NCBI GenBank assembly: GCA_009937505.1 | Contig: JAACFJ010000021.1 | Span: 1 to 58,309 of the forward strand | Origin: Gammaproteobacteria bacterium | GTDB lineage: Bacteria; Pseudomonadota; Gammaproteobacteria; Steroidobacterales; Woeseiaceae | Reading direction: 5' to 3' | DNA: 58,309 nucleotides | In this document: one piece after another, positions 35,652-43,186 of the stretch | Position numbering within the stretch: the first letter of the stretch is position 1 | Layout of the letters: each line of letters opens with the position of its first letter | Notes under the pieces: generated by a model | Database searches by the model: none | The model's input: the letters and a program-made list of their open reading frames with translations, nothing else | What the model was told of the DNA's origin: nothing | Made by a program: the position numbers and the translations under genes

Positions 35652-36670
35652 GGTTGCTTCTCGGCCCCGTGCCCGAATACGCGCGGCTGCGTGTAGCGGT
35701 CGATCAGAGGCGTCGCTGCGTTCATCAACAGGATCGCGTACATGACGCCTTCGGGCAGGCCGCCGAATACCCGGATCAGCATCACCAGTACGCCGGTGCC
35801 GATGGCGAAAATCCATGCGCCGCGCGGTGTGACGGGCGACGTCACCGGATCGGTCGCCATGTAGATTGCGCCGAGCAGCAGGCCGCCGGAAAACACTGAA
35901 AACAGTGGCGTCGGAAACCGTTCGGCGTCGAACAGGCCGAGGAAGAAGGAGAAGATCACGACCGTGCCGAGGATTCCGACCGGTATCCGCCAGTCGAGGT
36001 CTCGCCGCAGCCAGAGATAGACGCCCCCGAGCAGCAGCAGGATTCCGTTGGTCTCGCCGAGAGACCCACCAATCTTGCCCAACATCAGGTTCGTCAGCGG
36101 CGTGACTTCCTGCTCGAACTTCAACAAGCCGAGCGGCGTTGCCGCCGTCACCCCGTCGACCGGCGCCTGCATGAAGGGCAGCGCTAGATTACCCGCATAG
36201 ACGCTGAAGAAGCCGCCTTCCGGATGGGCCGACACCCACGTTGTCATCGCGATGGGAAACGTGGCCAGCAGGAACGCACGGCCGAGCAGCGCCGGATTGA
36301 ACAGGTTATGGCCCAGACCGCCCCAGATGACCTTGCCCAGCGCGATGCTGACGAAGCCGCCGAGAAATGCCATCCACATCGGCAGACCGGGCGGCAGGGT
36401 CAGGCCGAGTAACAGGCCCGTCAGCACACCGGTCGCGTCCCGCAGCGACTCGCCGCGCGACGCCCGATCGGCGAACAACCACTCCGCGAGCACCGCGCCC
36501 GCGATACTCGCACCGAGCACGAGAACGGCGCTCATGCCGAAGAACCACAGCGATGCGCCGGTTGCAGGTGCCAGAGCGATCAGCACGTCGCGCATCGCCT
36601 TCGGCGTCGTCATCCCCTGGCGCAACAACGGCGCGTGGAAAAGCAGCAGGTCCGGATCTTTTTGCTTCAC
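35648..36670 (-). CDS. rnfD: Electron transport complex subunit RnfD
   Basis: The 340-residue protein has about ten membrane helices (LGASIAGAVLAEWLF, TGVLTGLLLGLTLPPGLPMW, LGHNLFNPALLGRAFLL) and a predicted FMN attachment site in VDGVTAATPLGLLK. It is homologous to NqrB. The GTG start at 36670 overlaps the rnfC stop (GTGA). The open frame continues upstream to 36895, but that part is antisense-like and lies inside rnfC. Confidence 0.94.
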   Translation of the reverse strand: MKQKDPDLLLFHAPLLRQGMTTPKAMRDVLIALAPATGASLWFFGMSAVLVLGASIAGAVLAEWLFADRASRGESLRDATGVLTGLLLGLTLPPGLPMWMAFLGGFVSIALGKVIWGGLGHNLFNPALLGRAFLLATFPIAMTTWVSAHPEGGFFSVYAGNLALPFMQAPVDGVTAATPLGLLKFEQEVTPLTNLMLGKIGGSLGETNGILLLLGGVYLWLRRDLDWRIPVGILGTVVIFSFFLGLFDAERFPTPLFSVFSGGLLLGAIYMATDPVTSPVTPRGAWIFAIGTGVLVMLIRVFGGLPEGVMYAILLMNAATPLIDRYTQPRVFGHGAEKQP

Positions 36671-38007
36671 GCGTCCGGTTCCTTGCGATTCTTCAGGTCG
36701 TCCTTGGCTGTACGAATGAGCTGCACGATCGGGATGTTGGACGGGCACGCGAAGGTGCAGCAGCCACATTCCACGCAGTCGAAGACGTTGTAGTCTTTCA
36801 TCTCGTCGAACATGCGCGCCTTGGAAAGCCGTGCCAGACGCGACGGGTTCAGGAAATAGGGGCATGCCTCGAGGCATCGGCCGCAGCGAATGCACGGGTA
36901 CTCCTTGCGGCGCACCGTCTGTTCTTCCGTGAAGACGAGTACACCCGAACAGCCCTTGAGCACGGGGACGTCGAGACTCGCGATGGGCCTGCCCATCATC
37001 GGCCCGCCCATGATGATCTCGCGGGTTCCCGCCTCGAGGCCGCCGCAGAACTTGACGACGTCACGCACGGATGTGCCGAGCGGCACTATAAGGTTCGCGG
37101 GGTAGGATACGCCCGGACCCGCCACCGTCACGACCCGTTCGATCAACGGCATGCCGCGCAGGAAATAATCTGCGATGGCGACGACAGTGCCGACGTTGTT
37201 GACGTTGACTTCGACATCGCGCGGCAGGCGCCCGGCCGGAACTTCGGTGCCGAATACGCTCTTGATCATCATCTTCTCGGCACCCTGCGGGTACTTGACC
37301 TTCAGCGTCACGATGCGCACGGGCTGGTCCGGCGAGAGATGCCTGGAAATGGTCTCGATCGCATCCGGCTTGTTCGCCTCGATCCCGATCACCGTCTCTT
37401 CGGCGCCTAGCTTCTGCCGCAATATTTCCGCGCCCTCGAGCAACGCCTCGGGACGCTCGATCATGAGGCGATGATCGGTGGTCAGGTAGGGCTCGCACTC
37501 GGCGCCGTTAATGAGCAGGTGCCTGATCTTTACGCCGTCGGGCACGGACAATTTGACGTGAGACGGAAAGGCCGCGCCGCCCATGCCGACGATGCCGGCC
37601 ATCTGCACGGCCTCGATGAATGCTTCGAGCGAGAGGGAACGCCAGTCAGGCGCGGCGTCAGGATCGACTTCCTGCGTCGCAAACGGATCGGCCTCGATCG
37701 CTATGGCCGGCGCGAAGCGGCCATCGACTCCGCGAAAATCGCCAACCTTGCTTACGGTGCCCTTGACCGGGCTATGCAGGGCCGTCGAAACGAAACCGCC
37801 GGGCTCCGCGATCAACTGTCCCCGCTCGACCGGGTCGCCCGCCGCGACGACAGCACGCGACGGCACACCGATATGCTGCCCGAGCGGCATGATGTAGTGC
37901 TTGCCGAAGGGAACTCGCTGTATCGGCAGGTTCTCCGTCTGCTGCTTGTGGTGGGCCGGATGAACCCCGTGCTCGAAGTTGCGGCGTAACCGGCGAAACA
38001 CTTTCAT
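36667..38007 (-). CDS. rnfC: Electron transport complex subunit RnfC
   Basis: The 446-residue soluble subunit binds NAD(H) and FMN. It has VGMGGAAFPSHVKLS and LLINGAECEPYLTTDHRLM, and two [4Fe-4S] motifs CIRCGRCLEACP and CVECGCCTFACP. It lacks the long Lys/Ala-rich C-terminal repeats of E. coli RnfC. It starts five bases after the large PFOR-like gene, which is why I place that gene in the same operon. Confidence 0.96.
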   Translation of the reverse strand: MKVFRRLRRNFEHGVHPAHHKQQTENLPIQRVPFGKHYIMPLGQHIGVPSRAVVAAGDPVERGQLIAEPGGFVSTALHSPVKGTVSKVGDFRGVDGRFAPAIAIEADPFATQEVDPDAAPDWRSLSLEAFIEAVQMAGIVGMGGAAFPSHVKLSVPDGVKIRHLLINGAECEPYLTTDHRLMIERPEALLEGAEILRQKLGAEETVIGIEANKPDAIETISRHLSPDQPVRIVTLKVKYPQGAEKMMIKSVFGTEVPAGRLPRDVEVNVNNVGTVVAIADYFLRGMPLIERVVTVAGPGVSYPANLIVPLGTSVRDVVKFCGGLEAGTREIIMGGPMMGRPIASLDVPVLKGCSGVLVFTEEQTVRRKEYPCIRCGRCLEACPYFLNPSRLARLSKARMFDEMKDYNVFDCVECGCCTFACPSNIPIVQLIRTAKDDLKNRKEPDA

Positions 38008-38012
38008 TGCCG

Positions 38013-41000
38013 TCAGCTCCGCTTCTGCGATGCGAGTGCGAGCAGGCGGCTACGTATCTGCGCGGCGATCTCGTTCTGGGTCTGCTCCCGGATCGCCTTG
38101 ATCTCGTCCTCTGAAGCCTGCTTCTGTGCGTCGAGCTCTGCCTGGTGCTCGGCGGCGACCGCGGCACGGATCTCGGCTTCAACCGCCGCCGTGAACGGCG
38201 TTATCACGCCGGCGAGTTCCTGCAGGGTCTGCCAGTTTGCGAGGCATCCGTCTGCCACGTCCGCAACGGGGGCAGAGACGGCAAATCGCTTTTCCTCGTC
38301 ACCGTCGCCGGCGGCGACATACGGCGACTTGTTCTTACGGCCTCTGTCGTCGAGCTGCAGCCACTCGTGAAAGGGCATCGGAGCCGGCGCGTCGGCGGCG
38401 AGCGGCGGAAACTGCCTGCCGAAACGGTCCTGCCCCAACGCCCAGTCGGCGGTCGTGAAGATCCTGTCGTCCTCGCCCGGTGGCGCCACGGTCTCGTCAG
38501 GCGCTGGATTGCCTTCGAGCGATATGCGCGACCCGAATACCCCTTCGCTGTGCGGGTCGTAGCGGAACACCGGCATCGTGCGGCTGTGCAGGGCGAGCCG
38601 CGCAAAATGGAGCGTTTGCCGCGTCTCGAAGCCATGACGCGCGGGACTCGGCGCATACACCTGAAGCAGCGCGGGGCCTTCGCAAGCGAGTGCCTCGAGC
38701 ATGCTTTGGCCGAGATGTGCGGGGTCCGCTATCGACGTTTGTGCGACGAATGCCTCGCGCTGCGCCAGGGCGAGCAGCCCGAGGCTGGCGCGCGGATCGT
38801 TGGTCCTCGACTCTCGCAGGCCGAAATCCAGGCCGCTGAGGACCAGCATCTTGACCGGCAGGCCCGAATTCAGGAGCCATATGAGCTGGCCCAGGCCTTG
38901 TCCTGCGAGCATCTCGTCGCTGCCAATCAGCACGAGAGGAGGGCACAACTCGAGTTCGTCGGGGGCGAGATCCTGCCAGCGCAGATTCGCCAGTGCCGCG
39001 CGCTTCCATTCGATACCGTCCGGCTGTTCAATCTCCAGCCGCGCGAGGCGCAGGAGCCGCACCAGCTCCGTGGTTTCGTGCAGATGGCCTTCGACGAGGC
39101 CGGCGGCCAGCTGTGCGGCATCGCCGGTCATGTCGATAACGACCGGCGCCTGGAAAGGATTGTGTGGGAAAGCGCCGGCCCATGCTGCCGTAGTCCCGCC
39201 CGCGACGGCGAGGCCGTAGCGCGCGCGGCCGAGCCCGTGAGAGCCCGAGACAAGATCGTGCCTCGCCGCCGTGATGCGCTTCGAGAGTTCGAGCAGGCGC
39301 AACAGGTGGTCGGTATCGACAGAATGGTCGCCGCCTGCCTGTCCGACGCTTTCCGCGAGCTCACGCAAATCGACTCGCGGACTGCTCGTCGTCCGGAGCT
39401 GCTCACTCACGGCCTCGAGGTCCTCGACCGCAAGCGCATGCGAAAGCGTCTCGTCGACCAGCTTCGCCACCGATTCGCCGGCATCGGCCAGGGCCATCGC
39501 GAAATTTTGCACGAGTGGTTGCTGCCGAAACTCTGTTGCGGCGAGCGCGAGCTTGACGGCAATCTTCTCGCCGGACCCGGCTTCCGCCGGATCTCCGCCC
39601 GACATCGCGAACTGGCAATAACGGGACAGCAGTATCGACGACATCTTGCCTATCTCGGCATTTTCCGCGATGCGTTCGATCGTTTCGGATGTCGTGTCCG
39701 GTGCCAACGAGAACACCGACCAGCGGTCGCGGGCTGTCGCGAGCATCGCCGCATCCTGCTCGACGGATTTCAGCGCTTCGGGCTCGCAATTACGCACGCA
39801 GATGCCGCAGGACTTGCAGGCGTCCGGATTGATGACGATGGACAGCAGTTCCGCACCGTCTTTCTTCACGGTTTCCGCGTCGTGGAAAAATGGTTGCGTG
39901 ACGGCAACCGGCAGCGTACCCAGTTCGCGAACGATCGCAGAAATACCGTCATCGATGGCCTTCTTGCGGTCTTCGTCGAGCGGCATCTTTTCCTTCAGCC
40001 AGGCATACGCGTCCTCGAGGAGGGCGCCGAACGCCGGCGCTACGTCTTCGGACTTCTTGTTCGCCGCGATAATCCGCGCGGCAAGTTTCGATGCGACCGG
40101 CCGAACGGCTTCCGCACTCCCGAGCCGTATGCCGGTGTCGATCAGCGCCGCGGGTGCCGAAGAGACGACGCCGATTGCGCTGTCGGGACAGTTCGTCCAG
40201 CACATGCCGCAGCCTGTACAGTGCGCCGGTTCGAATACCGGCATCCGCGAACGCTTGCCGCTCGTCGTGTTGAACGTTGCGCTGAGCGGCGGCATCGTGC
40301 CGGTGGCGAGGAATGGATCCGCGGTGAGCCGGTCCGCCTGGCCGTCCCGGTACAGCACGCCGGTCTGGTCCCAGAACCGGGGCAGGCTCGCAAATATGTC
40401 GTCATCACGACCGAGGTGGCGCACGGCAGCTGGCGCTTCGCCGTCCCACGCCACGCCGCCCGTGTCCGTTTGCGGCGTCACCTCGCTGGCCTGCTCGAGT
40501 CCCGTCTCGAAAGCGCTCATGATTGCGTCACGCCGCTCAGCGCTGAAGCCGTCGAGCAGCGCGCGGCGCGCCGAGATGATTCGACGTGACTTGTGATCGA
40601 TCATCCCGGCATCGAGCAACGATCCGAACAGAGCGCCGAGCAGCATCTCCGGGCGCTCACCGTCAGCCACCGGGTCGATGCTGTATGTTCGTCCCTTTTC
40701 ACGCAGTGAAATCTCGTTACGGGTGGCGTCCAGCGTGACGTCTGCAACGAGTCCGTCACCCGGATCAAGCAGATCGTCGTTCCCGAGCACCAGCCAGTCC
40801 GTCTGAACCTCGCCCCAGCCATCCCACGCGATCGACGGTCGGCTGCGCACGCGCCCCTCCTCCAGCTTGTACAGCAGGGCAGCTGCCGCTTCGACGAACG
40901 TCCCGCCCAGTTCTGCGTCCAACTGCCGGATCGAGATCGTCATCGCCTTCGGCGACACGCCTGCGTCGAGGTTGCCTGATGCTCGCACGCCCCGGTCGGC

Positions 41001-42377
41001 AATATCCGGATACGCCCGTCGCAACGCGTCAAGCAGCACTTCGCGCTTGGGTTGCCCGGCAGATGGGTCGTCGAACGAAATGCCGAGGAACAGCGGCACG
41101 CCCGCGGGAAGATTCTTTCGGGTGCAGAGATCGGCCAGGTCGGCGACGCGGAATGGCAAACCGCCGATGCCGTATACGACGGACTGGCACGCGTGGCGCG
41201 GACCGCTACGCGAACGCTCCAGGCTCGCCCGGACTTCGCGGGTCAGGGGCGGGTCTCCGGCGAGTGGTGTGTTCACGCGTTCGAGCACGAAGGCGCGTTC
41301 GCGCCCCTCGAGCGCCGCGCCGATTGCGTCGGCCGGGAAAGGCCTCAGCACATGGATACCCAGTACGCCAACTTTGACCTTGTGATGCTTGCGGATGTAG
41401 TCGGCCGCGCAACGTGCGGTCTCGATGGCCGACCCTTGTGCAACGAGGACCGTTGCCGCGTCGTCAAGCCGGTAACGGGACACCGTCTCGTGCCGGCGAC
41501 CGGTCTTGCGTTCGAATTCGGCGAACGCAAGTTCGAGGGATTCACCGACGAAGCTGTCGAAGAACGGGCCGCGGGCAATCGCCCCGAGCGCAAAGCTCCG
41601 GGCGTCGAAGAGGGCGCCGGTGAGCACGGGTTCGTCCAGGTCGTGCCAGGCCGGTACGCGGCGCCGCGTTTCGCCAAATAGCAGCCGTTGCGCTTCGGTC
41701 GGCGATTCGATCGGATCGTCGGCTGCACCCAGCAGGGCGCTCACCTGCGCCGGCGAAAGCAGGCGGACGTCCTGGGCTGCGAGCGCGGTCTGCTCGCCGT
41801 CCATGACCACCATGACGGGTACGAGCGTTTCCTCCGCGACGCGCCGCCCGATGTACGTGAAATCGACGGCCTCCTGGACGTTGGCGGCGAACAGTACGGA
41901 GAATCCTGCGTCGGCACCAAGGTGCACGGTCTCGTGCCCGGTACCCGGGGCGGAGCCGTGCCCGGTCGCAGCGCGCGCGCCGACGTGCAGGATGAGAGGC
42001 ACATGTTTGCCGGCTGCCGAAATCAGCAAGTCCTGGGAAGCAGCAATATCGGTACCGGAAAGAAATGCCGTTGCGCGGCGTCCCGCGAGCGATAGACCCG
42101 TCGCTGCGGCGACGATGCCGCGGGGGCCCTCCGCCGACTGTGCGGCGAGTGCCTGGCCGAACAAATTGGTGCCGTGAGCGACTTCGCCGAGCCACACACC
42201 ATCGGCCGGGGCCACCGGGGCGCCGCCACCGAGAACGGCATGCGTGGCGATTCCCGCCTCCGATAACGCGACTGCGGTATTGCCATCGAGTACGGTGGCG
42301 AGGCCTTCATCGCGAATGTCTGAGCCGGCCGGTGCGCCGAATACTTTCCGGTACCAGCGGATCGCGGTGTTGCGCAT
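38013..42377 (-). CDS. Large PFOR/NifJ-like protein embedded in the Rnf operon
   Basis: The 1454-residue protein follows the single-chain pyruvate:ferredoxin oxidoreductase order: pyrimidine-binding-like domain I, domain II (LVAQGSAIETARCAADYIRKH, VLRPFPADAIG), a degenerate gamma domain (470-650), a two-cluster ferredoxin (CTGCGMCWTNCP near 720; CKSCGICVRNCE near 852), and a C-terminal domain VI. In domain VI the expected GDG thiamine-diphosphate motif reads LIGSDEMLAGQG (near 1149), and the Mg-binding Asn region reads LSGLDFGLRES. The thiamine site is probably lost. The C-terminus is coiled-coil. It may act as an electron-transfer scaffold between KorAB and Rnf. ATG 42377 has no ribosome-binding site and sits inside the rnfB frame. 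Confidence 0.8.
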   Translation of the reverse strand: MRNTAIRWYRKVFGAPAGSDIRDEGLATVLDGNTAVALSEAGIATHAVLGGGAPVAPADGVWLGEVAHGTNLFGQALAAQSAEGPRGIVAAATGLSLAGRRATAFLSGTDIAASQDLLISAAGKHVPLILHVGARAATGHGSAPGTGHETVHLGADAGFSVLFAANVQEAVDFTYIGRRVAEETLVPVMVVMDGEQTALAAQDVRLLSPAQVSALLGAADDPIESPTEAQRLLFGETRRRVPAWHDLDEPVLTGALFDARSFALGAIARGPFFDSFVGESLELAFAEFERKTGRRHETVSRYRLDDAATVLVAQGSAIETARCAADYIRKHHKVKVGVLGIHVLRPFPADAIGAALEGRERAFVLERVNTPLAGDPPLTREVRASLERSRSGPRHACQSVVYGIGGLPFRVADLADLCTRKNLPAGVPLFLGISFDDPSAGQPKREVLLDALRRAYPDIADRGVRASGNLDAGVSPKAMTISIRQLDAELGGTFVEAAAALLYKLEEGRVRSRPSIAWDGWGEVQTDWLVLGNDDLLDPGDGLVADVTLDATRNEISLREKGRTYSIDPVADGERPEMLLGALFGSLLDAGMIDHKSRRIISARRALLDGFSAERRDAIMSAFETGLEQASEVTPQTDTGGVAWDGEAPAAVRHLGRDDDIFASLPRFWDQTGVLYRDGQADRLTADPFLATGTMPPLSATFNTTSGKRSRMPVFEPAHCTGCGMCWTNCPDSAIGVVSSAPAALIDTGIRLGSAEAVRPVASKLAARIIAANKKSEDVAPAFGALLEDAYAWLKEKMPLDEDRKKAIDDGISAIVRELGTLPVAVTQPFFHDAETVKKDGAELLSIVINPDACKSCGICVRNCEPEALKSVEQDAAMLATARDRWSVFSLAPDTTSETIERIAENAEIGKMSSILLSRYCQFAMSGGDPAEAGSGEKIAVKLALAATEFRQQPLVQNFAMALADAGESVAKLVDETLSHALAVEDLEAVSEQLRTTSSPRVDLRELAESVGQAGGDHSVDTDHLLRLLELSKRITAARHDLVSGSHGLGRARYGLAVAGGTTAAWAGAFPHNPFQAPVVIDMTGDAAQLAAGLVEGHLHETTELVRLLRLARLEIEQPDGIEWKRAALANLRWQDLAPDELELCPPLVLIGSDEMLAGQGLGQLIWLLNSGLPVKMLVLSGLDFGLRESRTNDPRASLGLLALAQREAFVAQTSIADPAHLGQSMLEALACEGPALLQVYAPSPARHGFETRQTLHFARLALHSRTMPVFRYDPHSEGVFGSRISLEGNPAPDETVAPPGEDDRIFTTADWALGQDRFGRQFPPLAADAPAPMPFHEWLQLDDRGRKNKSPYVAAGDGDEEKRFAVSAPVADVADGCLANWQTLQELAGVITPFTAAVEAEIRAAVAAEHQAELDAQKQASEDEIKAIREQTQNEIAAQIRSRLLALASQKRS

Positions 42378-43186
42378 CGGAATTGTTCGCGTTCGAGCCA
42401 GACGATCGAACGGGTCGGACAGCGGAACACGGCGTCCGGTCTCGGCTCGCCGCCGGACGAATAGTCGATGACGGGGAGGTTATCTTTCATCGTGATCAGC
42501 CCCGGGGCCGCATCGGCAGCGCACTTGCCGCAGGCGTCGCAGGCTACGTTGCACAGCTGCGTCGCGGCCTCGCCCGCGAGCGGTATGTTGCATTGGACGT
42601 AGAGGTTCTGGCTCAGTGGCACGAGTTCGAACAGGTCGCGGGGACATGCCGCCTGGCAGTCCGGGCAGGCAGTACATTTTTCGGTGTTCACCTGCGGCAG
42701 CCCGTTGGCGTTCATGTGGATCGCGTCGAAGGTGCAGGCACGCTCGCAGTCTGCGAGACCGAGGCAGCCCCAGGCGCAACCCTTGCCGCCGCCGGATACG
42801 AGCGCCGCCGCCCGACAGCCCTCGAATCCCTGGTACTCGGCGATCTGGTTGGCCTGCAGGCGACCGCCGCCACACCGCAGCCTCGCAACCAGCTTCTCCT
42901 GGCTGCCGGCATCGACCTGCAAATACTCTGCGATCTCCTCGATGGCCTCGGCAGTGCTTACGGTACACTTGCTCGGCTCGATCTCGCCGGACACGACTTT
43001 TTCCGCGAATGGCAGGCATCCCGGTTGCCCACAGGCGCCACAATTTGTCCCGGGCAGCAGTTCGTTGGTTGCCTCGATTCGCGGATCCTCGTCCACCTTG
43101 AGAAAGCGCTGCGCGATGGCCAGGATCGCGCCGAAGAAAAGGCCGATGCCAACCATGATTGCGGGCGCTACGAGGATGCTGTTCAT
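42023..43186 (-). CDS. rnfB: RnfB ferredoxin subunit with abnormal run-on C-terminus
   Basis: Residues 1-269 are a good RnfB: N-terminal membrane helix (PAIMVGIGLFFGAILAIAQRF), the four-Cys cluster CGACGQPGC (near 49), then CAWGCLGLADCERAC, CTACPDCQAACP and a further CDACGKC. After VWLEREQF (about 42380) the frame runs on for 118 Arg/Ser/Pro-rich residues that are simply an out-of-frame reading of the PFOR-like gene. This 355-base overlap is abnormal. The normal stop and the next gene's ribosome-binding site appear to be missing. ATG 43186 overlaps the upstream stop by one base. Confidence 0.88.
   Translation of the reverse strand: MNSILVAPAIMVGIGLFFGAILAIAQRFLKVDEDPRIEATNELLPGTNCGACGQPGCLPFAEKVVSGEIEPSKCTVSTAEAIEEIAEYLQVDAGSQEKLVARLRCGGGRLQANQIAEYQGFEGCRAAALVSGGGKGCAWGCLGLADCERACTFDAIHMNANGLPQVNTEKCTACPDCQAACPRDLFELVPLSQNLYVQCNIPLAGEAATQLCNVACDACGKCAADAAPGLITMKDNLPVIDYSSGGEPRPDAVFRCPTRSIVWLEREQFRCATPRSAGTGKYSAHRPAQTFAMKASPPYSMAIPQSRYRRRESPRMPFSVAAPRWPRPMVCGSAKSLTAPICSARHSPHSRRRAPAASSPQRRVYRSRDAAQRHFFPVPILLLPRTC

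Noticed and set aside
36367-37410. 347-residue plus-strand open frame
   Set aside because: It is antisense to rnfC and rnfD, both of which are certain.
38145-40589. 814-residue plus-strand open frame
   Set aside because: It is antisense to the PFOR-like gene, Arg-rich and without any domain signature, as expected for a GC-rich shadow.
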